Under the pieces are notes generated by a model. That model was not told the DNA's origin, searched no databases, and saw only the letters and a program-made list of their open reading frames with translations. Shown here piece after piece: positions 14,199 to 24,870 of a DNA stretch of 64,000 nt (positions are counted from its first letter, which is position 1; each line of letters begins with the position of its first letter). This stretch comes from Strongylocentrotus purpuratus (Eukaryota > Echinodermata > Echinoidea > Camarodonta > Strongylocentrotidae), in assembly GCF_000002235.5 (NCBI RefSeq), contig NW_022145596.1, forward strand, positions 31,656,140 to 31,720,139, written 5' to 3'. Both the position numbers and the translations under genes were made by a program.

Positions 14199-14357
14199 GG
14201 CCCCGTCTTTTAAAGAGTTACGATTGATCCAAATCAATCGTAAGTCCTCCAATCAATCGCAAGTTTTCAGTCTCCCATCTCCTATGTACATAGTTGCGAT
14301 TAATATCAATCGCAAATAAGTTGCGATTGATATCAGCTCTTTATAAGACGGGACCCT
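14199..14357. mobile_element. MITE with GGCCCCGTCTTtTAAAGAG inverted ends
   Basis: The left end CCCCGTCTTTTAAAGAG pairs with the right end CTCTTTATAAGACGGGACC. Inside are four or more copies of GATTGAT/ATCAATCG in both orientations, so the whole 159 bp can fold on itself. No coding frame. Lies in the intron. Confidence 0.75.
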
Positions 14358-14509
14358 TATCAGATAACATGTCTGCAGTACAATGTTGCTGAAGAAACAT
14401 TCCATCCCAAAGGAAGATCTTAGGGGCACGTATTTGTTAAACCTATGCTACATTATTCATTGTTTCCATGTTTTCTTAATGCACATGTTGTTTAATTATG
14501 CAAAGTGTC

Positions 14510-14615
14510 TGGTCTGATGGATACCTTTACCTGAATGTGGGTCAGTTGGGTATAGTTCAAATTCCGGCAGCGGCACTTCAGTGATGTCCTCGAGCAAGAC
14601 ATGAATCTACACTGA
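14510..14615 (+). mobile_element. tRNA-derived SINE fragment
   Basis: AGTTCAAATTCC at 14554-14565 resembles an RNA polymerase III B box (GGTTCGANTCC). It is followed by GTCCTCGAGCAAGACATGAA, similar to the CTTGAGCAAGAC... body of widespread tRNA SINEs. The A box region is degraded. A 108-residue open frame on the other strand (14492-14818) overlaps it and matches nothing I know. Confidence 0.4.
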
Positions 14616-16027
14616 CACTCTTTACTTGGGAAGAAGACGTTTCCTGGAATGCTTAATGAGCGCCTCGGTTCATGGAAGCTCATCAAAGTTTCAGGCGATG
14701 CGATATTGTAGAACGTGGACGCGTTGTCCTTGATACTTTGACGGAGAAAAAGCAAACAGAAGTGGAAGCAATGATTGAAGGCGTTATCGTATCTGTAGGT
14801 TTCTGAACTGCTGAACATAGTGAAGGCATTTTATTTTATTTTCTTAAATAAAAATCTTGTTCTATTGCTACGCTCCCTGGTCAGGAATTACCTAGACCTT
14901 GGAATGGTTAAGTAAATAATTATCATAGCCCTGTACAATTTTATGACAAACACGAACTGTTCAATAAAAACCTTAGTTTTCATGTTTATTTTTGTTTCAT
15001 GAAGTAACTTGAAACCAATCGTTACTATTTATTAATTCACCTTTTACGTCACACCAATAGGCATATTCACCTGGAAATGTTCTTAAACAAGATACAAGAA
15101 AAATTGCTCTTCCATTATTTTATGTAAAATGTTCGTATTTATTCTAAGATGAAAATAAAAACAAATTCTAAGGAAAGAAGTCTAAAATAGTGGATATTAT
15201 TGAAGTATTCAAACAAATGATTTTTATTTGTAACCTGTTCACAGATATGCGAGGGTATTCTTTGGAACTATAGTGATATCCCTTTCCTTAAAACTATTCA
15301 TTGTATGCGAGAGAGTTTCTCCCTCCAAGGACTTGATTTACAAGCGCAATGGGCTCGTCAATTATCGTCCTTCAATCGATATACTGATCACGAGCCTCTC
15401 AGTCGTCACCCTCTCTCTGATCTTCTGCCTTCTGCCCTAATTCCGGTTCACCGGCTTTCGATTATTCATGAAATATATTTCAAGATTCTTGACAGTAGCC
15501 GTTAGCCAGGTTACCAAAGTAAGGCCGCATGGTCTAATTCCTGTATTGTCTCCTGAAGACCTTCTTGAGACATTACCATGCTCAAGATTCACCTATCAAC
15601 GTTCATTAGCATGATCGTGGGTGAGAAATGACATATATTACAATGTTCCAATCGATCATTTTTCCGGTCTTCGGGCAATCTGTGCCCTTTTTGTGGTAAT
15701 ATTTCAGTCAGATGAATGAGGTTAAGTCTGAGCTCAGTTTGTCTCCATAGAAAGGTAAGCATAATAGTTGGGAACATACCAGAGAGATGAGCAGTGCCTG
15801 GGGGAACTGATGATCTACAATATATCGAAGGACTGCAGTCATATATGAAAACACACTAACCATCATTACAGGCATAAACTCATCCTCATACTCGTCGATC
15901 ATTATTTTTAGGGAGAAAAGTTGTTTGGAGCAATATTTTTATATTTTCATTCTAAAAGTGGCATTAAAGAAACAACGCATTATGTTTAAGGGGTTATCCA
16001 ATCCAGAATTTGTGAATGATTGTGTTG

Positions 16028-16170
16028 AGGTGTCGTGACATAGTGGTTCATTCATGTGACTCTATAGGGTTGAGGGTTCGAATCCACATTTGCCATTCTC
16101 GACCAAGGTGTTAATATGTATCTGGCAATTGAATGGGGGGATAATGATTGCAGAACCCCAGGAATGATAT
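16028..16170 (+). mobile_element. tRNA-derived SINE
   Basis: TGACATAGTGGTTCA at 16036-16050 has A-box character, and GGGTTCGAATCC at 16074-16085 is a perfect B box. The downstream GACCAAGGTGTTAATATGTA and CTGGCAATTGAATG parallel the body of the minus-strand SINE at 24645-24870 (reverse-strand CAGGTGAGATAAATAGGT...). No intact cloverleaf, so this is a SINE head rather than a tRNA gene. Confidence 0.6.
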
Positions 16171-16354
16171 CATTGAAGCGGATGAGGCTTCCCTGGGAAA
16201 CAAAATTATTGTTGTCTGGCGAGTTGAATGGATCTAAGTACAATCGTAAATTTATAGTTGAAAATACGGAAAATATCGATATGACTATAAATGTATGATA
16301 TCAAAATTATATGGAACCTTTCTCTTTCTCGTTCTTCCTCTGTCTGTCTCTCTG

Positions 16355-16432
<78 letters not shown>

Positions 16433-16443
16433 CTCTTTCTCTC
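16355..16443 (+). repeat. CT microsatellite forming the splice acceptor's pyrimidine tract
   Basis: An unbroken 89-base run of C and T, mostly (CT)n then (TTTCTC)n, ends four bases before the exon at 16448. Only GTAG separates it from the coding sequence, so the microsatellite is the polypyrimidine tract of this acceptor. The opposite strand gives a purely compositional Arg/Glu-rich frame. Confidence 0.95.
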
Positions 16444-16447
16444 GTAG

Positions 16448-16591
16448 GTGGAAACGATTGGTGACGCGTACTGCGTTGCCTCAGGACTTCACAAATCTTC
16501 CAACACGCACGCGCAATTAGCTGCAAAGATGGCGATTAAAATGATGGAGGCTGCAGCGGCTGTAAAGTCACATCAGGGAAACGCACTCAGG
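16448..16591 (+). CDS. GUCY1A: Soluble guanylate cyclase alpha subunit, second visible exon (second metal Asp)
   Basis: This 144-bp exon encodes exactly 48 residues, beginning VETIGDAYCVASGLHK and continuing THAQLAAKMAIKMME, the central part of the cyclase catalytic core. The Asp of IGDAYC (codon 16463-16465) is the second metal-binding aspartate. Cyclase alpha subunits have GDAYC here, whereas beta subunits have GDKYM. Acceptor CTCGTAG and donor CTCAGG|GTAAGC are both phase 0, so it joins 4754 and 22492 without altering frame. The short variable segment AAAAVKSHQGNALR replaces the vertebrate SGEV...HGEPIK loop. Too short to be found by length alone; recognised by homology and junctions. Confidence 0.95.
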
Positions 16592-16773
16592 GTAAGCAGC
16601 TAATTATTAACACTCAAATATTTTCGAGAACCCCATAAAGTTGTTGAAAATTTGACGCCCTTTCATAAAGGGCACTTTTCTTAGTGTTCTTGTTGCAGGA
16701 GGAAAAGCCGATGCACGTGTGTGTGTGTGTATTTTTTAAATGTTTTTTATTTCTATTTTATAGGTGTTCAGGA

Positions 16774-17105
16774 AGGGGGAATGTTTCACAAAAATCATAA
16801 GTTGAACTTATCGCTTAGTTGGACTTAACAATTATAGAAAGCCGTTAGAATCTTTTTAAATATTTTGTAAAAGTTATTTTTAAAGGCATAAAATGTTGAT
16901 CCGAATCACTCATATTGTCTATTATCAAGGAGATTTCATGTTCTTGTTGTGGAATGTATGAAAAGTCTAATATACTTGATTTTCTGCTTTTGAAAATATT
17001 TTATTTCAAGGCTACATAATGTTACATAAGGCTACATAAGGCTAAATAATGTTAAAGTCCAACTTAGTGTTAAGTTCGACTTAGGATCTTTGTGAAACAC
17101 CCCCA
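16774..17105. mobile_element. MITE with about 55-bp terminal inverted repeats
   Basis: The left arm (GGGGGAATGTTTCACAAAAA, then TAAGTTGAACTTAT and TTAGTTGGACTTAACA) is mirrored at the right end (TAAAGTCCAACTTAGTGTTA, AAGTTCGACTTA, TTTGTGAAACACCCCC). About 330 bp, AT-rich middle, no coding frame. The outer TTTCACAAA...CCC motif is shared with the elements at 33487 and 51944. Confidence 0.85.
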
Positions 17106-17574
17106 GGTCTAGTAGACAATTCGGTATCAACTCTTTTCTGACTGAAATCTTAGGTCATGGTATTGTCAGGGTTCAGTAGAAGCAGAATTATCCATACGAT
17201 ACACAATTTGTTAAAAGTATCCTTACTTTACGGTTGAAATAAACTGATTTTAAAAATACCCCACTAAATAAATTATTATACTTTTTTTTTGAAGTGGGAA
17301 GTACCGTAATCATCATACATATACTATAATTATTCACTCTAGGTTATGTAGAGCTCAAACTTTCACTCGCATTGCGACATGACTACCGTACTTTCCGTGT
17401 TTAACAAACTTTTTTGTTAACCATTGTCTTTAAGTGGTTTCCAATCAAACTTAAACTATAACAACGGAAGGGTTTTTGAAATATCAAATAAAATGATAAG
17501 GCGTTTAAATATTGAATCATCATAAACGGCGTATATATAAATGATGATATAATTATGATGCTGCTTATATTGAT

Positions 17575-17670
17575 GACGTTGACTATGGTTGTGATTATAA
17601 ATCACGTTGATTATGATGATGATGAATGCGACGATCGTGATAATAGTGATGATGATGATGATGATGATAA
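17575..17670. repeat. GAT/ATG trinucleotide repeat, imperfect
   Basis: Runs of GATGATGAT broken by variants, including a clean (GAT)n stretch near 17647-17668. Simple sequence. Confidence 0.75.
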
Positions 17671-18800
17671 CAATTTCTTTGGATTACCATAGAAGCTCTT
17701 TTTTCATTTGATATGCTAGTTTTGTCAAATGAAAGTTGAAACGAGAATTTCATTATGAGAACATCATTAGTATTTGTTAATATTATTACTCAGAAACCTG
17801 TGTATACCTTACCAGATCTTAAAGATAATCGTACTGTTAGAATACATGTTATCACTATGGTTTAATGAAAACACCTCCCAAAGACCTCTGACTTAGAAGA
17901 ATAAAAAAGCTTTTTAAAAAAGAATGTTGAGCCAGTATCAGACAGATAATCATGTTTCCTCTATACCCTAAATGGCCCTCCTAAAGTCGATAAGGTAATG
18001 TCTCTGTATGTGGCACTCTTCGTCAGGTCTAAACCATTCTCTATCTGATGTAGACGAAATCCTGCCCTGGTAATACCTATTGATTTCATAATAATCATTT
18101 TGAGGCTAACACCGTTGCAAAGGATGGTAAAATGAACGGTTTTCCGAATAAAGTAATAAAAGGTCTACCGCCGTCCTACTACACCAAATGAAGGCTGCGG
18201 TGAGGATTCCTTACGCGTTCTGAATACGCCTTCTTGTCTGTGGTTTATGGTTTGTAGGTACTGTGGAATCTCTATGACATCACATTACTTCTTGGTTTCG
18301 TAATCTTAGACAGATCCTGGCCTGTAAGAAATAAGTATCCATCTTAAATGAAGCGTAAGTACAGCCCATGCGTAAGATCGTGACAAGGAATGAATCCCTG
18401 TGTCAAAATGGAAGCCTTGATTAATGCTTCCTCACGACTCCACTCCATTTCATTTGTTTTACCTCATTACCCGCCTCTTTCGCCGCAAACAATCATCAAA
18501 TCTAAAATTGCAAATCGTGCTGTCCCGAATAAAAACGCGAGAGACTCTTCATCAATATGGGTATATTTCCTGGAAGAAAGTTGGCATCTTCTTCAACTTC
18601 GTAACACATCCCATTTTTCTGACATTGTCCATATTCCTACCATCCACTGGTGAATGACGACTTCTTTTGTTTACCTGACTACTAAGAAAGTATGTGTATG
18701 CTTGTAAGTTAGAAATCATAGGACCGACGACTTTAAGTCCTTTCCGAGGGACTAGATACTGAGGAATAATACTTTACCAAAGGACAGTAGCGCATTGACT

Positions 18801-18866
18801 TGGTTTCGAACCCTGGTCCTCTCTGTTACGAAGCCACTGCTCTACAACTGAGCCTTCGTGCCTCCT
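18801..18866 (-). mobile_element. tRNA-derived SINE head
   Basis: Read on the minus strand, GGCTCAGTTGTAGAGC (A box and D-arm-like, 18839-18855) and GGGTTCGAAACC (B box, 18802-18813) lie about 26 bases apart. The D-stem GCTC/GAGC can pair, but the acceptor stem does not close, so this is a tRNA-derived promoter of a retroposon rather than an intact tRNA gene. Other possibility: a decayed tRNA pseudogene. Confidence 0.65.
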
Positions 18867-19249
18867 CAAATTATGGGTTAAATTCAGAACTTGTTTTAAT
18901 GAGAACCCTAAGACATGCAGGGCTGTGTTAAATCAAACACGCGATTGACAACAGAACTTTCAATTACTTTCAGTTAGCATAACTATCAAGAAGACACAGG
19001 AAGAAACAAATCGAAGAGCGGGATGGTGTTTACACTTTAATATTTTCTTTAAAATTTCTTGGTACCTCATCGAGAAAAAAAAAAAGGTTTTTACATTTAT
19101 TTCTAAACTCAAGCGCAGTAGATTACAAACATTGGCTTTTGAAATTTGTATTTCCAAAGGATGAACACTATCAGTGTTTCGATACTCACCGTTTTAGCAT
19201 CTTTCTTGTCATTATTATACATGGGTGTAAGTAATAAAAGGCACATCAC

Positions 19250-19311
19250 TATTTTTTTCTCCCGCTCCCATTCACTTTTCTTTCTCTTTCCAGCCATCCC
19301 CCTTCTCTCTG

Positions 19312-19348
<37 letters not shown>

Positions 19349-19445
19349 AACTCTCTCACCCTCACTTGTTCACTTCCCCTTGCTGCCTCTATATCACACC
19401 ACCTCCTTCCCTTCCCTCTTTCTTTTTTTCTCGTTCTCTCCCCTT
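19250..19445 (+). repeat. Pyrimidine-rich tract with CT microsatellite
   Basis: Mostly C and T, including (CT)n at about 19313-19343. Open frames on both strands here are compositional. Confidence 0.8.
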
Positions 19446-20418
19446 CTCTATTTATCGGTAGAAATAGAGATGGGTGGGTACTGGTTTCATGTGTTTTATA
19501 TTTTAACCAAATGAATTTAGTCATAAATAATGAATGGAAATGTAACAAGCTATCAAAGCTCTGCATGTGCCTTCTAAATCAATTTCTTGGTAAACACTGT
19601 TCTCCCCACAGATACATAAATATTGAATAATTCATTATGAAGGTTTTACCGCCCATTCCCACCATGCCTACGGCAACCTTTCCATCTCAGCTTGCGAAAA
19701 ATGCCATCTTTTAATTATGGATTCTACCTTGCGTGAAGAGATAAGAGATAGGATTAAATTGGCAACGTGTGAAGATGCGTTATTGCGGTAGATTTAATAT
19801 CGGCTTACTTTAATCCTGTACACAGGCTCTGTATCCCAGGCCATTACTCTACCTGAGCTGAGTGAACGGTGCGTTATTGCCTCTTCTATGCTTCTCAGAC
19901 GCCAGTCGCCACCCCTGGATTATTGCTTGCAAATCATAATTTGTCGATCAATTATGAAAATTTCACTTGTGTAAGAAAACAAGCTGTCAAATGTAATGGA
20001 ACAAAACTTAAACAAAGTCAGTATTGTGTTTCCTTTCCTTTATATAATGGAGGAAATATTCCTAGAAATTGCCATTTGGAAACATTCAATAACACCCATG
20101 ACTAATTTGAATTTTATTGTTATTCCCATTTTGATTGAATTATTATAGAAATTCACGGTGTTAGATACTTCGCCCAGAGGCATAAGGGAAGCAATAAGGA
20201 TATCAAATTTGATTAAAACTTATTTTGTCCTTTATAGTAATGTTGCTATGAGAAGACTCTCAGGGGGATTTAAGGGAACGAGTATTCATTTTATCCGAGG
20301 AAAATTGAATTATTTTTGGAATCATTGAAGCTTTTTCAAATCAAATTATACGGCATCAATAAAATATTTTACGTTTATATAGCACATGAATTGGTTATTA
20401 TACATTGCCCCTGGCCCT

Positions 20419-20901
20419 GGTTCGTTTTTTCCAGAGGTTCATAATTACGACGGTTCGTTTTCCGAAGGATTCATAATTCCGACGGTTTATTTTTCCGAAG
20501 GTACAAAATTATGAGGATTCGCTTCCGAATGGTTCATAATTACGACGGTTCGTTTTTCTGAAGGTTCATTATTCTAATAGTTCGTATTTCAGGAGGTTCA
20601 TAATTCCGACGGTTCACTTTTTCGAAGGTTCATTATTCCGAAAGTTCGTTCTATCAAAGGTACACAATTCCGACGGTTCATTTTTCCGAAGGTTTATAAT
20701 TCCGAAAGTTCATTTTCCCGAAGGTTCATTATTCTGATAGTTCGTTTTCTGAAGGTTCATTATTCCGACGGTTCCTCACAGACATAGAACCCTTAATCGT
20801 TTTCCGGAGTAACAAACCTCAGGAGTAACGAACCCTAATTCATTTTCGGAATTATGAACATTTGGATAAACGAACCTTCACAATTATGAACCTTCAGAAA
20901 A
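20419..20901. repeat. Minisatellite of alternating 16-17-bp units, then inverted copies
   Basis: From 20419 to about 20776 two related half-units alternate: GGTTCATAATTCCGAC and GGTTCGTTTTTCCGAA. There are about ten pairs with moderate divergence. From 20788 the same motif returns in the opposite orientation (TTCGGAATTATGAAC, CGAACCTTCACAATTATGAA). No coding potential. The array lies in the intron before the third visible exon. Confidence 0.9.
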
Positions 20902-22491
20902 TCGAGTGCCTCCCTATTCGACAACCGGTGTCTTTGTCCACTAGACAAGACCCAAACAGATAATGTGAAGATAATGTTAGTAAGATAAGTCGTCGTCAAT
21001 GTTCTGAAAAGAAGTAAAACTAGCATGATGACCTTAATCCTCCCTAATGCTAAAACGTCCGTCCATGACACTGAATATGATAAATTAGATTCGACAGATG
21101 CTTTTATGTCGTTTTATCCTATTCCTACGAAATGCATGGGGTCTTGAAACTGCGTAGAATCTGCCATGGTTGATTAAAGATAAAATGACTCAATGAATTC
21201 GTATGTAATGGCTCGTAATGCATATCTAAACATTGCTTTGTATGTTGAGCCATTCCTGTAGCCTGTGTTATCTCCATCGTTGTCAAGTGATTACATATAC
21301 CGAAACCATTCCAGCATACTTATCATTCACATTTTTGATGAGCTCACTTCTGTACAGCCATGCCTGACGGGAGCTGTTTAAAGACCATACCCAAAATGAA
21401 AAATTAAATGGATGAATTATATATTAACGGAAAGCTTTTAAGCCATAGATTACAATAATATCAATTAAATGCAATGTTAGTGTCTGTCAGAGGAGCATGA
21501 GCTCTCTGAAAACTCAAATTCCAAGCTTTGAAAATCGGATTGTGTCGACCCAAAAAAATTGCTATCGACTTGATGACATCATCTTATGTGGAGTAGGCAC
21601 ATTCACAGTGACTTTGCATTAATTAAGCACGGCTCATCGCTATATCATCAGCTATATATGTGAACCGATGGGGTCCACGTGTTATGTCGTCACTGTAACG
21701 TCGGTAAATTTGACCGCTGTTGACCTGTAATTTGGAAGGGTGCGGATATCAAGTTTTAATTTGCTTTTGTGCAATAGTAAAACTGTAAATACTTTTTATT
21801 CCTTTATAATTTTATTTTACATTAATTCAGTTCTCCATTTATATCAAGTTGTATTTTCTTCGGATAGGGTCTTTAAACATTTGTTTAAAAATCTCCAGAG
21901 ATGTAACGACTTTCAGGAATCACTGATTTTTTTTAACCATCTAGTGTTTCTGAACATTACGTGTTGATTGAAATACTCCAGCATATCAATTCTATTTCTT
22001 ATTCATCAGAGTGTCATAATGATAAACAAAGAGAAAGACCGCGTCCATCTCGTATATATTGACATTCAATAATTGCATAAAATTTGTAGTAAAACAAATA
22101 TGACGTATTTGCCGAATATGTGTCATAATAATGTAACATGTATACTAGCTGAAGGATAGGCCAAGGTGGTATTAGGTCTATCTAGATAAAGATAACGTTT
22201 GAAAAAAGGTGCGATGTTCATTACACATTCATGTTGGTTCTATGCAATCTTAAACACAGTTTCCTAGCTTATCATGTAGTTTGTAAATATTCTTATAATC
22301 TGCATAACCAACCATTGTGAATATCCTTTTATGTTTGACGAAATGAATCTGGAAATCCAGTATCATTACTAGATATCGAGTCGTTTATTTTTTATTTCAT
22401 TTTTTCTAAATACCATTCACTATCATGCCCTCATTTTCAGCAACGTGGTTGACTATTTTGTGTATGTCTTTTCTGTTTGTGCTGTATACAG

Positions 22492-22646
22492 ATGCGTATT
22501 GGACTGCACACAGGAGAGATTGTGGCGGGAATTGTCGGTCAGAAAATGCCCAGGTATTGTCTGTTTGGTAACAATGTCACCCTAGCTAACAAGATGGAAT
22601 CGCATAGTGAAGCACTCAAAATCAACGTTAGTCCTACTACACACGT
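22492..22646 (+). CDS. GUCY1A: Soluble guanylate cyclase alpha subunit, third visible exon
   Basis: This 155-bp exon encodes [20 protein letters not shown], then [17 protein letters not shown] and KINVSPTTH, plus two bases of a split codon. NNVTLANK is diagnostic of alpha subunits; beta has NTVNLTSR. The acceptor is TATACAG, phase 0. Two donors overlap at the 3' end: after CAC (GTGTAAGT) and after CACGT (GTAAGT). Only GTAAGT at 22647 keeps the frame with the last exon (phase 2, split Val codon GT|C), so that junction is chosen. The region forms the nucleotide-binding half of the cyclase fold that pairs with the beta subunit. Confidence 0.95.
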
Positions 22647-22759
22647 GTAAGTATGACAATACAGATATCTGAAATATACGTATCTGAAATATTTGTTAAA
22701 AATGTATGACAATACACTTCGTATTACAAGAGTAACTCCCCTGGTACTGATAATATGTC

Positions 22760-22921
22760 ATAATAGGGACTTTTCGATTTGCATGACGACAAAGTGGACT
22801 GCTACGTGTGACCTCCTTTTAAGGCACTGGCAGTGCCTTAACAGGAGGTCACCTTGCCTTAAAAGGACTCCACACGTAGCAATCCACTATGTCGACATGC
22901 AAATCTAAAAGTTCCTGTTAT
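22760..22921. mobile_element. Foldback MITE with nested palindrome
   Basis: Outer arms of about 65 bp (ATAATAGGGACTTTTCGATT against the reverse complement of CTAAAAGTTCCTGTTAT) match at roughly 85-90 percent by eye. The middle contains a second palindrome, ACCTCCTTTTAAGGCACTG paired with GCAGTGCCTTAACAGGAGGT. At 162 bp nearly the whole element can form one hairpin. It sits 114 bp after the exon ending at 22646. Confidence 0.85.
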
Positions 22922-23475
22922 CTTGTTTGAGCGCCAACGATGGCTATTAGACATATCGACGTTTTTATGATAATTTGGATGACCATCTTTGGTATTGTTT
23001 CCTTCTAATTTAAAGCATGATATTTTGAGCTAATTATTCTTAAACCATTATATCCATTTTTATTTTCCATTGTGTATAATTTAGTTGCAAGTTTAGAAGC
23101 CAATACTTGTGATAGCGAATGTATTTACTACAATGCATTGGTTTAGCACTTCAAGGACCGCATTTGTAATTGGAGAGATTAATTCACACTAAGCTTATCT
23201 TTTCGAGAGCCTGTTAATAGAACCCACTTTTGATTCAAGAAGAGGAAGAAACTATTGTAAAAATCCAACAATTCTCTTCATACTGTCATAATTAGGGATT
23301 ACATTCGTTAGAGTTGATTCTACTTCAAATCATAGTTGAGTCCACTATGAAGTGGTGGACGAATAACTTTTTGAGAGTGGATTTCACGATTCCGAGCGTG
23401 GATTTCTGCTCCAAATGAATCAAAGCAGTATATCACGGCGCATTTCGATCAAATTTGGCAGATATATGGTGCGTA

Positions 23476-23495
23476 GGAGGGGGGGGGGGGGTCGT
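23476..23495. repeat. Poly-G run
   Basis: More than ten consecutive G in an AT-rich context, one of several C/G homopolymers in the window (others near 6365, 29158, 36910, 43652, 47885 and 55086 read as C). Confidence 0.8.
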
Positions 23496-24469
23496 CATTC
23501 TCCTACCTTCAAACACACTCTGTGGTGTTTGTAGGTAAATAGATATCACTTCATCCAACCACACGTCAAGATGCAGCCGCGTATCCATGGCGGGAAAAGA
23601 AACCTCCTGATGGTCCCTCTGCGCTGAAACTATTTATTCTAATGAAATTCCTAGCCATCAGTGGAATTGCAAAGAGCGGGGAAGAATGCGAGAAAACGTA
23701 CGAATTATTATCAAATAAAGATTGGGAGCGGGCTTTGTAAGTGAAATCTACTTACTTTAATCCGTATTTAGATATGTAAGGGTGTTTGGGTTTCGTCTTT
23801 CTCGTATTAAACGCACGGTGTGGTGTACGATCGAAGCTCGTGCTTTTACGACCGGGGGAAATGGAATTTCAATTTTTTGAATTAAATGTATGTCGAGGTA
23901 AGGCGAGCTATTGAACTCTGTATCAAAGAAGTAGATCCCTGTATCCTGATTGCGTAAACTGGTCTGTATTGAATAGAGACATGCCCATGATTTCTATGGT
24001 TAAATTATACCCAGGAGTTCCATTTTGAGGCATTTCGTCTGTAGAACCTCGTACAATCATGTCACTAAGGTGGCTATGTAGAAAGAAAATGTTGTTATTT
24101 CGAATAGGCTATTTACCAATACATGTGTGATGAGATATTATATCCCAAGATGTTGTGGGTGACATCTCTATTTAAATTTAGAGTGTTTTGTCTATGAAAT
24201 TTAAGTACACAGTCTCGTGGATGTAAAACATGCAGATAATGCGTCATTGAAAGGTTCGAACTTAGATGCTTGGATTCTTTTTTAATACAATCACGTGTTG
24301 AAAGTTGAATTAGAGATTTACTTGAAACTGATTAGTTTCTTCATTCGATCTATTATGAATATCCCACAGATGTCAAATTCACCTATAAAAATTTATTTTA
24401 AAAACGTTTACTTCAACAAAAGTAGATTAAAAGGAAGAATAATTTATTTACAATCCTTTAATAGGACAA

Positions 24470-24660
24470 CAATGAATCAGATGATAACGATAATGATAAT
24501 AATATAATAATAATAATAATAGCAATCATTGTCATGATAATAAGAACTATAAATATCAATCATAGACCAGGATATCATATCAGTAATAATGATACTGGAA
24601 TCCTGTATATTGCTCATGTCTTCAACATTACCACTCCTGACGCTCCATTATTATTAGCCC
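24470..24660. repeat. ATA/ATG simple sequence beside a SINE tail
   Basis: AATAATAATA and GATAATGATA runs adjoin the ATT tail of the SINE on the minus strand. No gene. Confidence 0.6.
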
Positions 24661-24870
24661 AGATTTAGCACGTCTGCCATTACAGTGCTTGAGCTTTTTA
24701 ATGAATTAAATCCTGTTACGTACCTATTTATCTCACCTGGTTGGAGTGCAGCAAAATAATATAGATTAATGTTTAGCCAAAGAACATTAGTGCTGCGACA
24801 GGGTTTTAAACCCCTTACATTGTGGCTCACAGTCCGGAGATTTACCCACAATACCATAACACCTCACCTA
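24645..24870 (-). mobile_element. tRNA-derived SINE, nearly complete
   Basis: Read on the minus strand: an A-box-like segment (TGGTATTGTGGGTAAATCTC), a decayed B box (GGGTTTAAAACCC, 24801-24814), a body with TTCTTTGGCTAAACATTAAT, CCAGGTGAGATAAATAGGTA and CATTAAAAAGCTCAAGCACT, then GGGCTAATAATAATGG as the tail. Head, body and tail order fit a tRNA-derived SINE of about 225 bp. It recalls the sea-urchin SURF1 type, but I could not compare it. Confidence 0.65.

Larger units (their letters stand above)
4755..16447 (+). other. Intron, 11.7 kb, between first two visible cyclase exons
   Basis: It runs from GTGAGT after 4754 to CTCGTAG before 16448. It contains a pyrimidine-rich stretch just after the donor, a MITE (5735-5959), a C run near 6365-6379, a retroposon tail (8246-8340), a likely LINE 3' end (13387-13696), a second MITE (14199-14357), two tRNA-type SINE pieces (14510-14615 and 16028-16170) and the CT microsatellite that abuts the acceptor. 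The intervening stretches (about 6.4-8.2, 8.4-13.3 and 14.7-16.0 kb) show nothing I recognise. Confidence 0.9.
16592..22491 (+). other. Intron, 5.9 kb, of the cyclase alpha gene
   Basis: Runs from GTAAGC to TGTATACAG. Contains a MITE (16774-17105), ATG-repeat sequence near 17.64 kb, a minus-strand tRNA SINE head (18801-18866), a pyrimidine tract (19250-19445) and a compound minisatellite (20419-20901). The remaining parts (17.7-18.8, 19.5-20.4 and 20.9-22.4 kb) hold no gene that I can recognise. Confidence 0.9.

Noticed and set aside
14492-14818. 108-residue open frame on the minus strand
   Set aside because: Overlaps a SINE-like segment, no recognisable motif, no splice or promoter support.
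16206-16526. Arg/Glu-repeat frame on the minus strand
   Set aside because: It is the complement of the CT tract before the cyclase exon and overlaps a real exon on the other strand.
18801-18866. Intact tRNA gene on the minus strand
   Set aside because: A and B boxes are present but the acceptor stem does not pair and the anticodon arm is poor; a SINE head explains it better.
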